DNA of 64,000 bases from Rhynchopus euleeides. Taxonomy: Eukaryota; Euglenozoa; Diplonemea; Diplonemida; Diplonemidae. The notes under the pieces are model-generated. The model was not told where the DNA came from and did no database searches. It saw nothing but the letters and a program-made list of their open reading frames with translations. Position 1 is the first letter of the stretch, and each line of letters opens with the position of its first letter. The DNA lies in contig OY723270.1 in the NCBI GenBank assembly GCA_963210315.1, forward strand, positions 496,001-560,000, written 5' to 3'. Shown here in pieces: positions 1 to 10,847 of the stretch. The translations under genes and the position numbers were made by a program.

Positions 1-191
1 ACACAGCGAGGCTGTGGATGAGGACGAGCGACGTGACCCGGACTGCCGCGGGGCAGTCCGGGCCACGTGCGGGTATCCGAAGCCCCCAGGCTCCCTCCCT
101 GGCCTCCACACGTGCCTCACATCCTGGTGGTCCGCCAACGGACACCTGGAAAAATCGAGAAAAAATGCCCCCCAACCAAACTACTAGACCG

Positions 192-270
192 GGGTGTTTA
201 AGTCCCTTCGGGAAAATTGGCCGCCGAGGGGACTTAAACACATCATATGGATAGGGGACTTAAACACGAG
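192..270. repeat. Short inverted repeat with an extra half copy
   Basis: GTGTTTAAGTCCC near 195 is followed about 20 bases later by its exact reverse complement GGGACTTAAACAC, giving a 13-bp stem. A second GGGACTTAAACAC lies 18 bases further on. No gene is close by. It may be the end of a small inverted-repeat element or a leftover hairpin. Confidence 0.6.
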
Positions 271-1934
271 GGGGGGTAGGTACCAATTTTATAGCAGGAA
301 AACAATTCTGAACGGCTTGCTGGGGGTTTTTCCCATCTCGATGGCGGAAAGACCCCCCCCCCCCTCCGTCCCTCCCTCCCTCCTCTCCCCTCCCCTCACC
401 CTCTTACCTCAAGGGCGTGTGAATGTCATCAACCCTCCTCTGCACCAAGTTCTAGAAACGCATTTCGTTTGAGCTAACGTGTCGTTGGTATTGTATTGGC
501 TCAGGGTGAGGGGGGGGGGGGGTCTTGAAGACGGGTGTCAGACGCGGGCGCCTTCCATAATTTGTTTGGCCCATTTCGCCTTTTCCAGTATTGTGAGGAG
601 AAAAACGACGGAAATTGCCAAAAAAAAGGAAGGTAAAGACCCCCCCCCCCCGCCTTCAACTTGGAGGTGGCTTAACTTAAGGCCCTTCTGCCAACACAGC
701 GAAGGGTCCCATCACACCTCACCCCCCCCCCCCCACCCCCCTACAGCCGCTTTGTTCGTTTCAGACTTTCACCCACAGTTCAGGTGGAAACACAGAACAC
801 CTTTTTCATTTTCCTTTGTTTTTTTTGCATGGGCGCACTTCGCCCCCCCCCCCAAGCCGGTGCGAAGGCCACGCGGAAGTCACATGGGGTCGGTGCAAAT
901 CCTAACACTCAGGGGTGCTGCCCGATTCCCTACGCCATTCGCAACGAGTGATGAGTTAAGCAATTGGGAAGGCGTTTGTTTTGTGCGCAAAGCCGAGGGA
1001 CGGGTGGGGAGAAAGGGGGTGGCGAGAGAGAGAGAGGGAGAGGGAGAGAGGGGGGGTTTTTTTTGGAGGATGGGGGCTGCTGCATGGCATTGAAACCACA
1101 CCACACTGACCCTGATGGAGGCAGGGAGGGTGTGGAATAGGACACCGCCCCCCCCCCCCCCCACCCCCTCCCCCCGCAGCTCACAGCACGCAGCAGGACA
1201 GGGCAGGGGCAGCGGAGGACCCAGCACGAAAGGTGCGATTTCGATCCAATCAACTACACCCCCCTCCCCTCCCCATCCCTACCTCCCCCCCCCCACACCC
1301 CCCCAAACCTGGTTGTTGAATTTGGCAAGATTTGACAAGAAGGGGGGGGGGGGGGGGAGGGGGGAGGGGGGAGTTGTTTTGCAGTTTTTTTTGACAAGGT
1401 TTTTGAACAGGAAACCTTGCCGGCGCGATAGAAGTATCGCCACCTCTCGACTCCCGGCCCCCCCCCCACCCCAACCCCCACCCCCGCCCAGCTATGCTGG
1501 TCACGATTAGGACAACAAAGCCGTGTGAATGCAGCAACACGGCAAGGATCATGAAGGGTGGGTGGGGGTGGGGGGAGGGGGGTGGGAGTGGGAGGACATG
1601 GCGAATCCTGTTACAGATTATTTCCTTTTGGCAAAAAAAAATGTGTTCGTTTTGGCCCGATGGGGGGGCGGGTGGGGGGGGGGGGGGGTGGGGGGTGGGG
1701 CGCCTTTCACCTCAGAAGTGCAGAAACGCGAGTCGCGTCATGAAAAGAGGATGCCATTTGGCTTCGATAAACGGGCACTCTGGAACTGGTCAGCGCACAC
1801 AATACACCGCTGCAACTCTCGGGAAAGGCGCAGAGCTGTGCGAGCAGGGGCTCTGGGACCCTCCCCCACCCACCCGAGATCGAGCGACAGCTGTGATGAT
1901 CATGTGTGGGACAGCGAGTGGTCAGCGAGTAATT

Positions 1935-2027
1935 TGTTTTGTTGCGCATCTGTGCGTGCATGCGTGTCCAGACGTGCGCAGGTCTTTTCTACGGTGACCC
2001 CTGAGACAGGTTGTAGCAGAAAATAAC
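1935..2027 (+). repeat. Diverged copy of the YR-retroelement terminal repeat
   Basis: It resembles the 85-base direct repeats at 42243-42327 and 46849-46932: GCGCATCTG, a GCATGCGTG/CAGACGTGCGC hairpin, a short T-rich spacer, then GGTGACC-CTGAGACAGGTT-TAGCA. Another diverged copy is at 18575-18668. No recombinase or RT coding lies alongside, so it looks like a solitary repeat. Confidence 0.5.
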
Positions 2028-2249
2028 TGTAGCCGGTGCAAATCTCCGAGGCTACCCACCCCCCTCCCTCCCCCCCACCCCCCCTCCTCAATTTAAGTTC
2101 AGTCGTGATTTTGATTGTGCGCTGGTTCGTCACCTGTACGGGGGGAGGCAGGCCTGTCGCTAACTTTTCGATTTTGGAGATTTGGTGGGTTGACGCTCCT
2201 GTTTTGGGGGGGGGAATCAGGGGGGAAAACACTAGGGGGCAATTTTTCT

Positions 2250-3004
2250 CGCGCGCGCTTCGCGCGCGCTCGTGTTGTTGCCTAATTTTCCCGTCGGTGG
2301 ACCACTAGGTGGGCACGGTGTGAGGCGCTGGGTTCCTTCCGTGGTTCCTCTCCCGCTCGCGCCATCCTCGGGTGGAGGAAACCCAAATAATGGCTTTCGG
2401 GACCATGCTTTCGACGCTACCCCCTGATGTGCCACGGCCGTTGAAGCGCAAGGACTTGGTTACTAGACGGGCGCGCGAGATGGGGGGTCTGGGGGCAGAG
2501 CCCCCCAGCCGCCGGAGGCCACGGTAGTGAACATCTGTTCATTGTGGGCGTACAGGTTCTGTGTGAGTTGGCTGCGTCCCCCTGAGGCTACTGGAGTGGT
2601 TGGATTCCCTGACCTGGTGGTAATCGAGTGACTTGAGTACGAGACATGCACCACAGGGGGGTCTGGGGGGCGGAGCCCCCCAGCCGCCGGAGGCCACGGT
2701 AGTGAGCATCTGTTCCTGCATAACCATACTCTCTTCGACGTCGACCCAGTGAAAGTGGGTTGACGCTTGGTCGACGCTTGGTGAGCGTCGACCCAGTGTA
2801 ATCGGGTCAACGCTAGGTAAGCATCGACCCAGCGTAATAAATGGGTTGACGCTTGGTCCAGGCTTGAATGGCAACTCAGTTCCACTGGGTCGACGCTCCA
2901 AGCCTCGACCAAGCGTCAACCCAGTTCCACTGGGTTGACGCTGGGTCGACGCTTTTTTATGGGGGGGGAAACCAAAAATCACTGGGTCGACGGTCGACGC
3001 TTAG
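2250..3004. repeat. Hairpin/GTCGAC array element, copy A (inverted relative to copy B)
   Basis: The layout is: a GCGCGCG-CTTCG-CGCGCGC hairpin near 2255; a short open stretch at 2391-2480 (starts ATGGCTTTCGGG; reads MLSTLPPDVPRPLKRKDLV); then two copies (2482-2540, 2656-2715) of a 59-base unit with CTGGGGGG-CGGAG-CCCCCCAG as a near-perfect hairpin; then 2737-3004, a dense array of about ten direct and inverted copies of GGGTYGACGCTTGG. The same parts occur in reverse orientation at 48941-49920, sharing the junction reading GACTTGGTTACTAGACGGG. The coding scrap suggests descent from a mobile element whose family I cannot name. Confidence 0.7.
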
Positions 3005-4040
3005 CGACATGCCTGGGGGGGAGGGGGAAGGGAGGGGGGGGGGGGGGGGAAGGACACATGCGCTGCCAACAGTCTTCTTTGCGAGAGACAGCCGGCCGGT
3101 AGGCCCGGGAAAACGCAAGTCAAAGAGCTGGGGGGGGGGGGGGGGCGGTGGGCTGGGTGCCGGGGGGGGGGGGGGGGGGACAGAGAAACCCACACACAAA
3201 TCATCCTGGGAGGATGCGTGGACCGTTTGCTCCTGTCTGACCCCCTTCCCCCCCCAACCCTCTTCTTCAATGGGGACGAAGCGGCCCCCACCTTCGGCGC
3301 CCAGCCAAACGAACACCGCCCCTCCCCCATTTCACACAACGTGCACTTTTCGTTGAGAGCACACTGCTGCGACTCAAGGCAATGTGGTTTGAGGCCCTGT
3401 GAAAATGTCATGTAGGTGCGAACTCCGAAATCATTTCAGCCGAGTGCGCTCATTTTTCGTTATTTTTTTTTGCGGTATTTTTTCCCCCTTCCCCTCCACG
3501 CTTCGTAACGAGTGGAAAAGGCACAGCGCCGTTCAGCAGCAACCGCTCTTAGTTGATGCGTTGACGCTTCTCCACACAAACACCTGAATTGACAACCACA
3601 CTCTGAGCCCGATGGGAGGGCGGGGTTGGTGTATAGAGCACGTTTCGGTTGCTTGCTTGTGGCGGTGCGGCTGTCTGCTCTCACACGAGAAAGTCACTTC
3701 ACCATTCAGCAGCAAACCGCTCTTCGCCTGTTTTGTTTGTTGATGCGTTGACGCTTCTACACACGCGACAAAAAATACACCCGGCATATTTTTCTCCGGG
3801 CACTCAACCTGAAGGTGAACAGGCCGATACCCCTGGCACGCAACACTCAGCGGTTGGGCATCCCCCCCTCTCCCTCCAGCACACGCACGCTGCCCCCAAG
3901 CATTGCTGCAGGGGGGGAAAAAAAGATAGGGCTATGAATAATTTGCGCCACAAAAAAAACACAAAAAAACCAGATAAAAAACATGGATGACTAAGCCGTG
4001 ATGAGTGGGAAGCCCCCCTATCGCTCTCTCTCGCCCAACC
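3005..4040. other. Spacer with SINE-like fragments
   Basis: No gene seen. It holds long G runs (3035-3180), a diverged SINE-like family 1 segment (about 3338-3425, with TTGAGGCCCTGTGAA) and two copies of SINE-like family 4 (about 3548-3650 and 3735-3770, with TTGATGCGTTGACGCTTC). Downstream of the PP2C gene there is only A-rich sequence near 3945-3985. Confidence 0.6.
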
Positions 4041-4925
4041 TCAAACCTCCGCATAGACTGCGATTGCGGTGATGTCATCATCGGACCCCTTCGCCAGCGC
4101 AAGGCTCGTGACAGCCGACGCAGCCGCACGGGCATTCAGACCCGCCTTCCCCCTCATTGCCCGATCCGCCGTCGAACACGCCGCGCTGTTCCGCACGGTG
4201 CCCCACACTCCATCCGTCGCAAGCAGCAGCATCAGAGGGGACGCGGGGCCTGGCTTGGATGCCACCTTGCCACCCGCCTGCCTTTTGGAGCTCTTCCGTG
4301 CAACCCCGCTACCACACGGGGCTGCAGGCTGCAGGCAGTGCATCAGCACTTCAGGGATACAGGAAATCGCGTCGGGTGCCTCCGCCTTCACATCACCGTC
4401 GCCAAGGGTCCTGGTTGGCTCCAGGCCTGCAACACGCCCATACTCAGTCCGGTAGCCTGTGCGTGCAACACGCTCGCACTCTGCGGGGTTGGAGAGCTGA
4501 TGGTCCTCTGTGAGTGCAACAGCAGCACCGTCGCGCATCAAAACCACGCGGCAGTCACCCAGGTGCGCCACGAAGCAGTAGGGGACCTGCTTGCGGAGCA
4601 TCATGATTGTGACGCAGGCGCCTGAGAAGTCGTGCACAGTGGAGATGATGTGGTCGTCGAGGGTGCGGTACACCCGCTCCAGGCGGCCCGAGAGCTCCTC
4701 GCGGAAGTCTTCCGGCGAGGTGTGCAGCGCGGACTCATCGCAGCCGCGCAGCGTCTCCAGCACCATCCCAGGCATGAGGTGGACGCACTGCATCACAGCC
4801 GCCCGCCCGCCGTGCCCATCCAGCACGCCGTAGACGGCCCAGTCGTCCTCCTCCACCACAAAGCACCGGTCCTCATTTTTGAAACTCGCAATCCCAGCTG
4901 TCCCGCTCTTCACGAAACGAACCAT
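4041..4925 (-). CDS. PP2C-family protein serine/threonine phosphatase
   Basis: A single uninterrupted 294-residue frame starting at ATG 4925. PP2C (PPM) enzymes remove phosphate from Ser/Thr using two metal ions held by aspartates. The motifs appear in order: NEDR (residues 17-20), YGVLDGHGG (32-40, metal-binding Asp36 and Gly37), FSGACV, AHLGDCRVVL, LTEDHQ, PTRTLGD, LLATDGVWG (Asp238) and GSDDDITAI (about 280-287). The whole PPM core is present and the protein is little longer than the domain, with a Gly/Ser/Lys-rich insert before the DGVWG motif. No signal peptide or membrane segment is seen, so a soluble cytosolic or nuclear enzyme is likely. Substrate unknown. No intron is needed. Confidence 0.93.
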   Translation of the reverse strand: MVRFVKSGTAGIASFKNEDRCFVVEEDDWAVYGVLDGHGGRAAVMQCVHLMPGMVLETLRGCDESALHTSPEDFREELSGRLERVYRTLDDHIISTVHDFSGACVTIMMLRKQVPYCFVAHLGDCRVVLMRDGAAVALTEDHQLSNPAECERVARTGYRTEYGRVAGLEPTRTLGDGDVKAEAPDAISCIPEVLMHCLQPAAPCGSGVARKSSKRQAGGKVASKPGPASPLMLLLATDGVWGTVRNSAACSTADRAMRGKAGLNARAAASAVTSLALAKGSDDDITAIAVYAEV

Positions 4926-6767
4926 CTCGGGTGGGGAGGGGGACGGGGCTGTGTGCGGAAGGGGTGTGGCGTGATGCGCGTGTGGGAGAGTGGCGTCTGG
5001 GCTCGCTCGGTGCGCCCTGCACTGAAGAGAGGCTGATCTCTTGGTGTGTGTGTGGAGGGGAGGGGTGGAGGGGAGGGGAGGCTTGGAACCATCAGGTTGT
5101 GCCGTGCACTCCTTCCAGAATTAGCACGACCCGTGCCGGCGTTAGCTCCCAAAAACACGGCGGCCCGCTCGCACCCATCATTGCATTTTTGAGATTCGGC
5201 GGTAGCCAGCAGGCAGGAAACTACTTCACCAACGTTTGCACCATTCCACCCCCCCCCTCTTGAGATACTCTCTCGGTCCACACAGTTGCCTTTTTTGGCG
5301 TCGGGCACACGCGACAGCTGCAAGCTCGGCTTGATGCGTCCCACAGATGGACGCCATCTCCGAGCTTATTTAACGATTGCTTTGAAGGATTTGAACGAAA
5401 TTTTTAGCCCTGCTCTTAGACTTACAGTCCCTCTGGGGGGCAGTGGTCTGAGGTGTTTGGTTTTAGCACCGTCAGCCGCCATCCCAAGGTGCTGACATGG
5501 CCAGATCAGTCACGTGCACAATTACATGCATCGTCGTGTCTGAAGACCATATCGAACCCCTGTGAGGGAGGGCGCGAAGGCGATAAATATACACTGCAAA
5601 CCCCAGGGCTTTCGGTCGAACAAACCCTCCCTTTTCGTTGTTTCGCGGCTTTGCCGCGCTCCATCGCACCACTCCCCGCCCCCCCCACGACAACCAAAAG
5701 ACAAAACACCCAAACCAAACCAAACAAGGGCTGGCGTACCACTGCAGACAACACCCACTCACCGGCACAATGGCTCCCGCGACGCCCTTTCACTTTTTTG
5801 GCATCGGCCACCACAGCCCCGAATCACGTCACAGCCAGGGCAGCGACGGCCCCCCCACCCCAGCCACACCCACACGCGTGACATTTTTTGTGTCGGCACG
5901 CCATTTCCCCTCTTCTTGCGTTAGTTTTCCTTTTGTAAAAAGAAAAGTCTGGCCGCCTGTCTCTTCCCTCGCCCCCACCCCTTCCCCCACACCACCCCCC
6001 CCCCCCCCAGCACACCGGTGCGCAGGCAATCACGGCAGCGCTGCGTTGGCAAGTGTCCCCGATGCGCAGGCAGGAGGGGCGGGGGTGGAGAGAGAGAGAG
6101 AGATGCAGAGAGACTTTTCAGGCCCCGCCAGCCTGTGGGGAGCGAGGGACGGGCTGGGCGGGGTGGGGGTGGGGGACGGGGGGGGGGGGGGGGGACGGGG
6201 GGGGAGCAGTAGCGAGGCAGAGAAAATTACAGGCAAAAGGCGCAAAATTTCCTGAGTTGGGCTGCGGCCGAACAGAACATAAGTCCAGAGGTGAACATGC
6301 CCATCCTGTAAGCTTTCGGCCTGCAGAAAATGTGAGAAGCCAAGAGACGGCTGTTGTGCCTGCGCCAAATCCGGGCAAAGCAAAATCAAACCTCGATACG
6401 CCTGATGAGGAGGCTGTCTTTGTTGCCCACAAAGCGCCGCCTGCTATCCTTTACGACACTGGCAGGAGCCCCTGTTGCAGGGAATAAAATGCGGGGCAGC
6501 ATCACAAAAACCGGTTGTGAAGCGACACAAGTTTGACACACAGTGGCACGGAGCGAAGGCTGCCTGCCCTACGACATTCTGGTTCGTTACTTTCGACGTG
6601 TCGCTGCCCTTTCATCGTTCGTAACTAGGAAAAAATGAAACGGGCAGCTCCAATGCGGGAGGGGGGGGGGGGTTGAGGGTTTGGGCAAGACAGAATTCGT
6701 AACGTTGCAAACTGGGGGGGGCCTCACTCGGTGGCACCCAGGCGGGTTGTTTCGCTCAGCCCACCAC
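4926..6767. other. Spacer between PP2C and C2-domain genes with SINE-like copies
   Basis: No supported gene. Contents: the PP2C upstream region, CA/CT-rich tracts (5640-5880), long C and G runs (5985-6010, 6175-6205), a SINE-like family 2 copy at about 6340-6490 (CAAATCCGGGCAAA, then CCTGATGAGGAGG, ending CCCTGTTGCAG), and a short family 1 tail at about 6565-6635 ending CGTAACTAGG. Confidence 0.6.
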
Positions 6768-9291
6768 CTATTCCCTCACAAACCCCTTCACCCGCAGCGC
6801 GATTTCCAGAAGCCCGGTGACCGCGCCACGCCCGTCCTCCTCCCCGACCAAAGGGTACTGCATGATGATCGCTTTGCCACCTACGTTGAGGCTGGGCACC
6901 ACGTCGCGCAGCACCAGGTCGACCCGTCCCTTGTATTCCTTCCCGATGGCCTGTGGATGGGTGAGAGTGGTGCGGTAATTCCAAAGCTTCAATTTGGAGT
7001 ATAGTCAAGTGCTGCCCGCCGCGCTTTCATTTATTTTTTTGCCTTGACAGAAGTAATGTGGGTCCCACTGGAACCAAAGGCAAGGATTGTGCATACCTTA
7101 GAGCCAAAGACACTGACGCGGATGGCGTCATTCGGGGGGACCACGAAGCGAGCCCTGTGGTCAAACCTGCAGCAGATGGGTCGGGGTGGGGTGACTTGTG
7201 TACACATCTTGTGGAGAGCAGACCTGCCGCCGAGGAACAGGAAGAGGATCCCAACAGGCAACACCACACACACAACACGCACACATGGATCGCCACACAC
7301 GTGAATCTTTTCATACGAGTGTAGACAGCACTTGCTCTTGGTGTGATGTCCAGTGTGATGTCCACTGTGACACACACACACAGTCATCAGCCCCCGGGGG
7401 GCTGGGAAACCCCACAATCAAATGCATACTTTGGGCTGAGAGACCCTTTCACGGTCGGCGTTACGGACTTCTGCGGGTTGTTGTGGTCGGTGCCGACCTT
7501 CCCATCCTTCACCGCACGGAGCTTGATCTCGCAGAAGACATTCTTCGACGTGCCTGCGAGGTGCTTCGCCGACACGATGCACAGGTCCATGATCAGCACC
7601 TTGCAGGTATCCATCGCCTTCACAACCTTCTCCTTCACGATGTTCCGCCTCTCCGCACGGATCTTCGCAACATCCTTCGTCAGCTCGTCCTTCCGGAGCG
7701 GCGGCTCTATCATAAGCTCAAACTCCATCAAACCCTCCTTCCGCACCTCCGCGACTGCCGCCTTCAGCTCCTCAGATGTCGAGACGGGGGTGCCGTGCAC
7801 TTCACAGATCACAGAGGCGGCCTTCATCCCTGCACGCTCCGCCGCACCACCCGGGGTGAGATCGATCGCACGCACCTTCCCCGCTAGCGCGAGCAGCCCG
7901 TGGATCCCGATCACCTCATCCACGGCGTTGAGCTTGATGGTGATGGGAACAGCCCCGAGGCCCTGGTTCTTCCCGGTGCTCCCAAGCGACTCGCTGTCGT
8001 GGTCGGCATGGGGGTCGACATGCCCTGCATCGTGCCCCGACTCCGACCCTGCCTCCAGCGCTGCGTCTGCCGCATCAGCAGCTGCTGCTGCCTCCTCCTC
8101 CGCCTGGCGCTGCGCTGCCTGCTGCTGCATGCGTGCCGCCTCCTCGTCGCGGCGCCGCTGCGCCTCCTCCTCCAGCATCTTCTGCGCTTCGACCATCGCT
8201 TCGGCGCGTTTCTTCGCGTCCTCTGCAGCCTTGCGCTCTGTCTCGAGGTGTTGCTGCGCCACGCGCTGCGCCTCTTCTGCCTCCTCGCGCTGGCGCTGCG
8301 CTTCGGCGAGGAACTCCGCCTGCGCCGCCTTCTCCTGCTCGTCCAGCGCCTGCTTTTCTCGCGCCTCCGATTCCCGCCGCGCCGCATCTGCAGCCGCCTT
8401 CTCCGCAGCCTCCCGTGCCGCTGCTGCCTCTGCCTCGCGCAGGCGTGTCTCTTCCTCCCGCCGGCGTGCCTCAGCAGCTTCGCGCTCGGCGCGCTCTGCG
8501 CGCTCCCGTTCCGCAGCGGCTTCGGCCTCCTGCCGTGCCTGTTCCGCCTCCGCTGCAGCGGCGGCCTCGTGTTCTCGTCTCACCTTCTCTTCAGCCTTCC
8601 GCTGCTTCTCGGCTTCCTTCTCGCGCTCCGCCTTGTGTTTTAAGTCGTCGAGATGCAGGAGCTGTGATGTGGGTTGTGGTGTGGTGTGGCCAAAGTGAAA
8701 ATAAGGCGAGCTACGTGTGTGGGTCTGCATCACATAACTGGCTGCAGAAGTGACACAGTTTTTTTTGGCACACAGTTGCACAGAGAACGGAAAGGCCCGG
8801 TAGGTGTCTGCCCGGTGGTGCGTCTGCCGCTCTTGCCATGCGTGGTCCATACCCATGAGTCAAGATCCCGGTTGCCCATGTCTTCACCGCCCGCCTTTTT
8901 CACAGCATCTGCGATGAGTCGTTTGATTGCCGTCACAAAGTCCTCACCGTCGCCCATCATGGACCTGTGGGGCGTGGTTTGCGGGTGCAGGCATTGTGTT
9001 TGCAAATCGCACCCCTTTCGCTAAAATAAGAGAAAGGAACCACCCAGCAACTGCACTGATGAAGGTCGGTGCGAATGTGCACACAGTCACGTGAAGCTTC
9101 AGTCGTACAATTTCCTTCATTAATTCCCGACTTTCGCTTCGTCGCGAAGCAACATTACAAGCGGCAGTTTTTCCATACCAGATCTTCGCAACCTCGCGCA
9201 CCTTCAGTCCATCGATAAACTTTTCCACAGCCGGCCCCGGCGGCGCGCCTGTCTTCTGGGCATACAGCTCTTTGATCTCCGCGGTCTGCAT
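6768..9291 (-). CDS. Coiled-coil / PDZ-like / C2-domain protein, five exons
   Basis: Exons 9291-9179, 8964-8853, 8661-7430, 7166-7097 and 6950-6768 join in frame to 569 codons. Every intron is GT-AG with donor GTATGG or GTATGC, and phases match at each junction. Residues 1-75 form a small N-terminal part. Residues about 85-280 are a highly charged Ala/Glu/Arg coiled coil. Residues about 313-395 resemble a PDZ domain (LTPGGAAERAGMKAASVI is the usual loop after the carboxylate-binding strand). Residues about 428-565 look like a C2 fold completed by the last exons (FVVPPNDAIRVSVFGSK, then KGRVDLVLRDVV). C2 domains usually bind membranes or partners, so a membrane-associated scaffold is my inference; the Ca-binding aspartate set is incomplete. 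Start 9291 is the first ATG with a good exon after it. Confidence 0.85.
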
Positions 9292-10847
9292 CGTGCCGCC
9301 CTCCTGCTACCCAAGGTAAGCGTAAGCAACCTTCGATATTTTTGGCCGCAGCTCTCACAGGCTGGCCACTGCCACCACCACCACCACTACCACCGCCACC
9401 GCCGCCCCTCCCGCAGCACACCTCCGGGGTCGGGCGGGCGCAGGCGCCAGCAAGAACACCCTCGCTTGTGTATATGTGGCACACGTGACACTCCTCGAAG
9501 GAGCCTGTCCCTGCGTTGGAGGTGGTGTTGTGAAGGTGAAGTGGGGTCGAAAAATGCGTCATCAACGGCGACAGAGAGAGAGGGAGAGGGGGGGAGAAGG
9601 GTCACTTTAGGAGGCGGCATGAATCAGAGGCAACAATGGATGGGGTGAGGAGGGAAGTTGTCTGCAGTAGAACTGTCGATACGTACGGGGGGCCGTGAGG
9701 AAACCGCCACCGAAGCGGGACTGCTGAATGGTGGTGAGTGTCCTCAGAGGCTCCCTTCCAACCTTGCTGGCAGCACTGCTAGCAAGTGGTAAAACACACG
9801 CAAAAGGGGGAAGCGGCAGCGCGAACTCTGGGGCTTGGAGGACCCCCATGCTCGCATTGTAAACAGTGCAGCACACACATCATCTGAAAAGTGGCACCTG
9901 GAAAGGTGTCACCTGGCAGGGCCAAACCGGGGCAGACACACACACGTGAATTGCTTTTTGAGTAGACTTTAGAATTGTCGCCACGGTGCGTCTTTGGTGT
10001 ACCTCCTCCTATTCATGATCGGTGAAAGCCGCTGAAGTTTGCCGAAAAACTGCCGACAGTAAAGAACGCCCGCCGCCTTAGTGCACAAAACACCAGAGCT
10101 CCGCTCCAAACGCGGTTTCCACAGCCACACTGACCACATTCGCCAAAAGGCAGCAGCACCTGCCGGCGACCCCTCCCTTCCCTCTCCACCCCCTCCGGCT
10201 GCTCCCCATAGGATCGACGGCGTGACAGCAGACACGACAGGGATCTGGACAGCAGCGTTGCAGTGCACCTGCAGGTGGTGATGATCGACACTGAAAAGCG
10301 TGAGGGAGCACCTCGTATGTACGTTCGTCACCACGGTCAGGAGGGCGGCAGGCAGGTGGACGACACGCACGTGGTTCAGATACAACAGCCCCGCAGTGGT
10401 GTGTGTGCCGGAGTCTCTGAAGGTGGCGTGGGGCACCCCCGGCAGAAGCAGGAGTGTGTAAGCAGTGCACAGGTGCCGGAGTGCGCTCCGTGTGTGCACT
10501 ACCGAGCAGTGGGTTCCCCACCCCACCAAGCAAGGTGCAGACAAGGGGGGGGCGTCACAGTGTCGACCCCTGTGCAGAGGAAGGGCACAGGCACGGTGGG
10601 GCGATGCCGAGGACAGACCGCAGGCGCCAGGAAGCGGCACAGGTGGGGGTAATGTTGCCCGCACAACCGGGAACACTCTTGGACACACCAGATGGTACGG
10701 GGGAGCAGACTGTAGTGCACAAGACACCAGAGCGCCATGTTGCTCAACTTCGACCTCCTCGGATGCTGGCGGCTGCTTCCAGCTGAAATACGACTCGGAA
10801 ACCTGTCTTGCACACATCCATGTGCCACACTGCGGCCCGTGTGTGCA
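9292..10847. other. Spacer with a tandem duplication 3' of the NACHT-WD40 locus
   Basis: No intact gene. Near 9360-9410 is a CCACCACCAC tract. About 10455-10735 and 10810-11000 are diverged copies of the same sequence (shared GTGTGTGCACTAC, GGCGTCACAGTGTCGA, ACAGGCACNGTGGG), and GTGCACAAAACACCAGAGC near 10080 recurs near 10712. So the 3' flank of the WD40 locus has been duplicated in steps of about 355 bases. Confidence 0.55.

Larger units (their letters stand above)
1..2249. other. Gene-poor low-complexity spacer
   Basis: No convincing coding region. The stretch is dominated by G or C runs of 8 to 16 bases (for example near 360, 510, 640, 720, 1150, 1345, 1675), purine or pyrimidine tracts and short CT/GA repeats. 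Open frames across it are proline/glycine-rich products of those tracts on both strands. It holds an inverted repeat near 192-270 and a diverged copy of the retroelement terminal repeat at 1935-2027, both listed separately. Confidence 0.7.

Noticed and set aside
1..3400. Proline- and glycine-rich open frames over C/G runs
   Set aside because: They arise from homopolymers, occur on both strands and lack splice-supported partners or domains.
7343..8698. 451-residue plus-strand frame of Ala/Ser/Arg
   Set aside because: Antisense of the Glu/Ala-rich coiled coil of the C2 protein.
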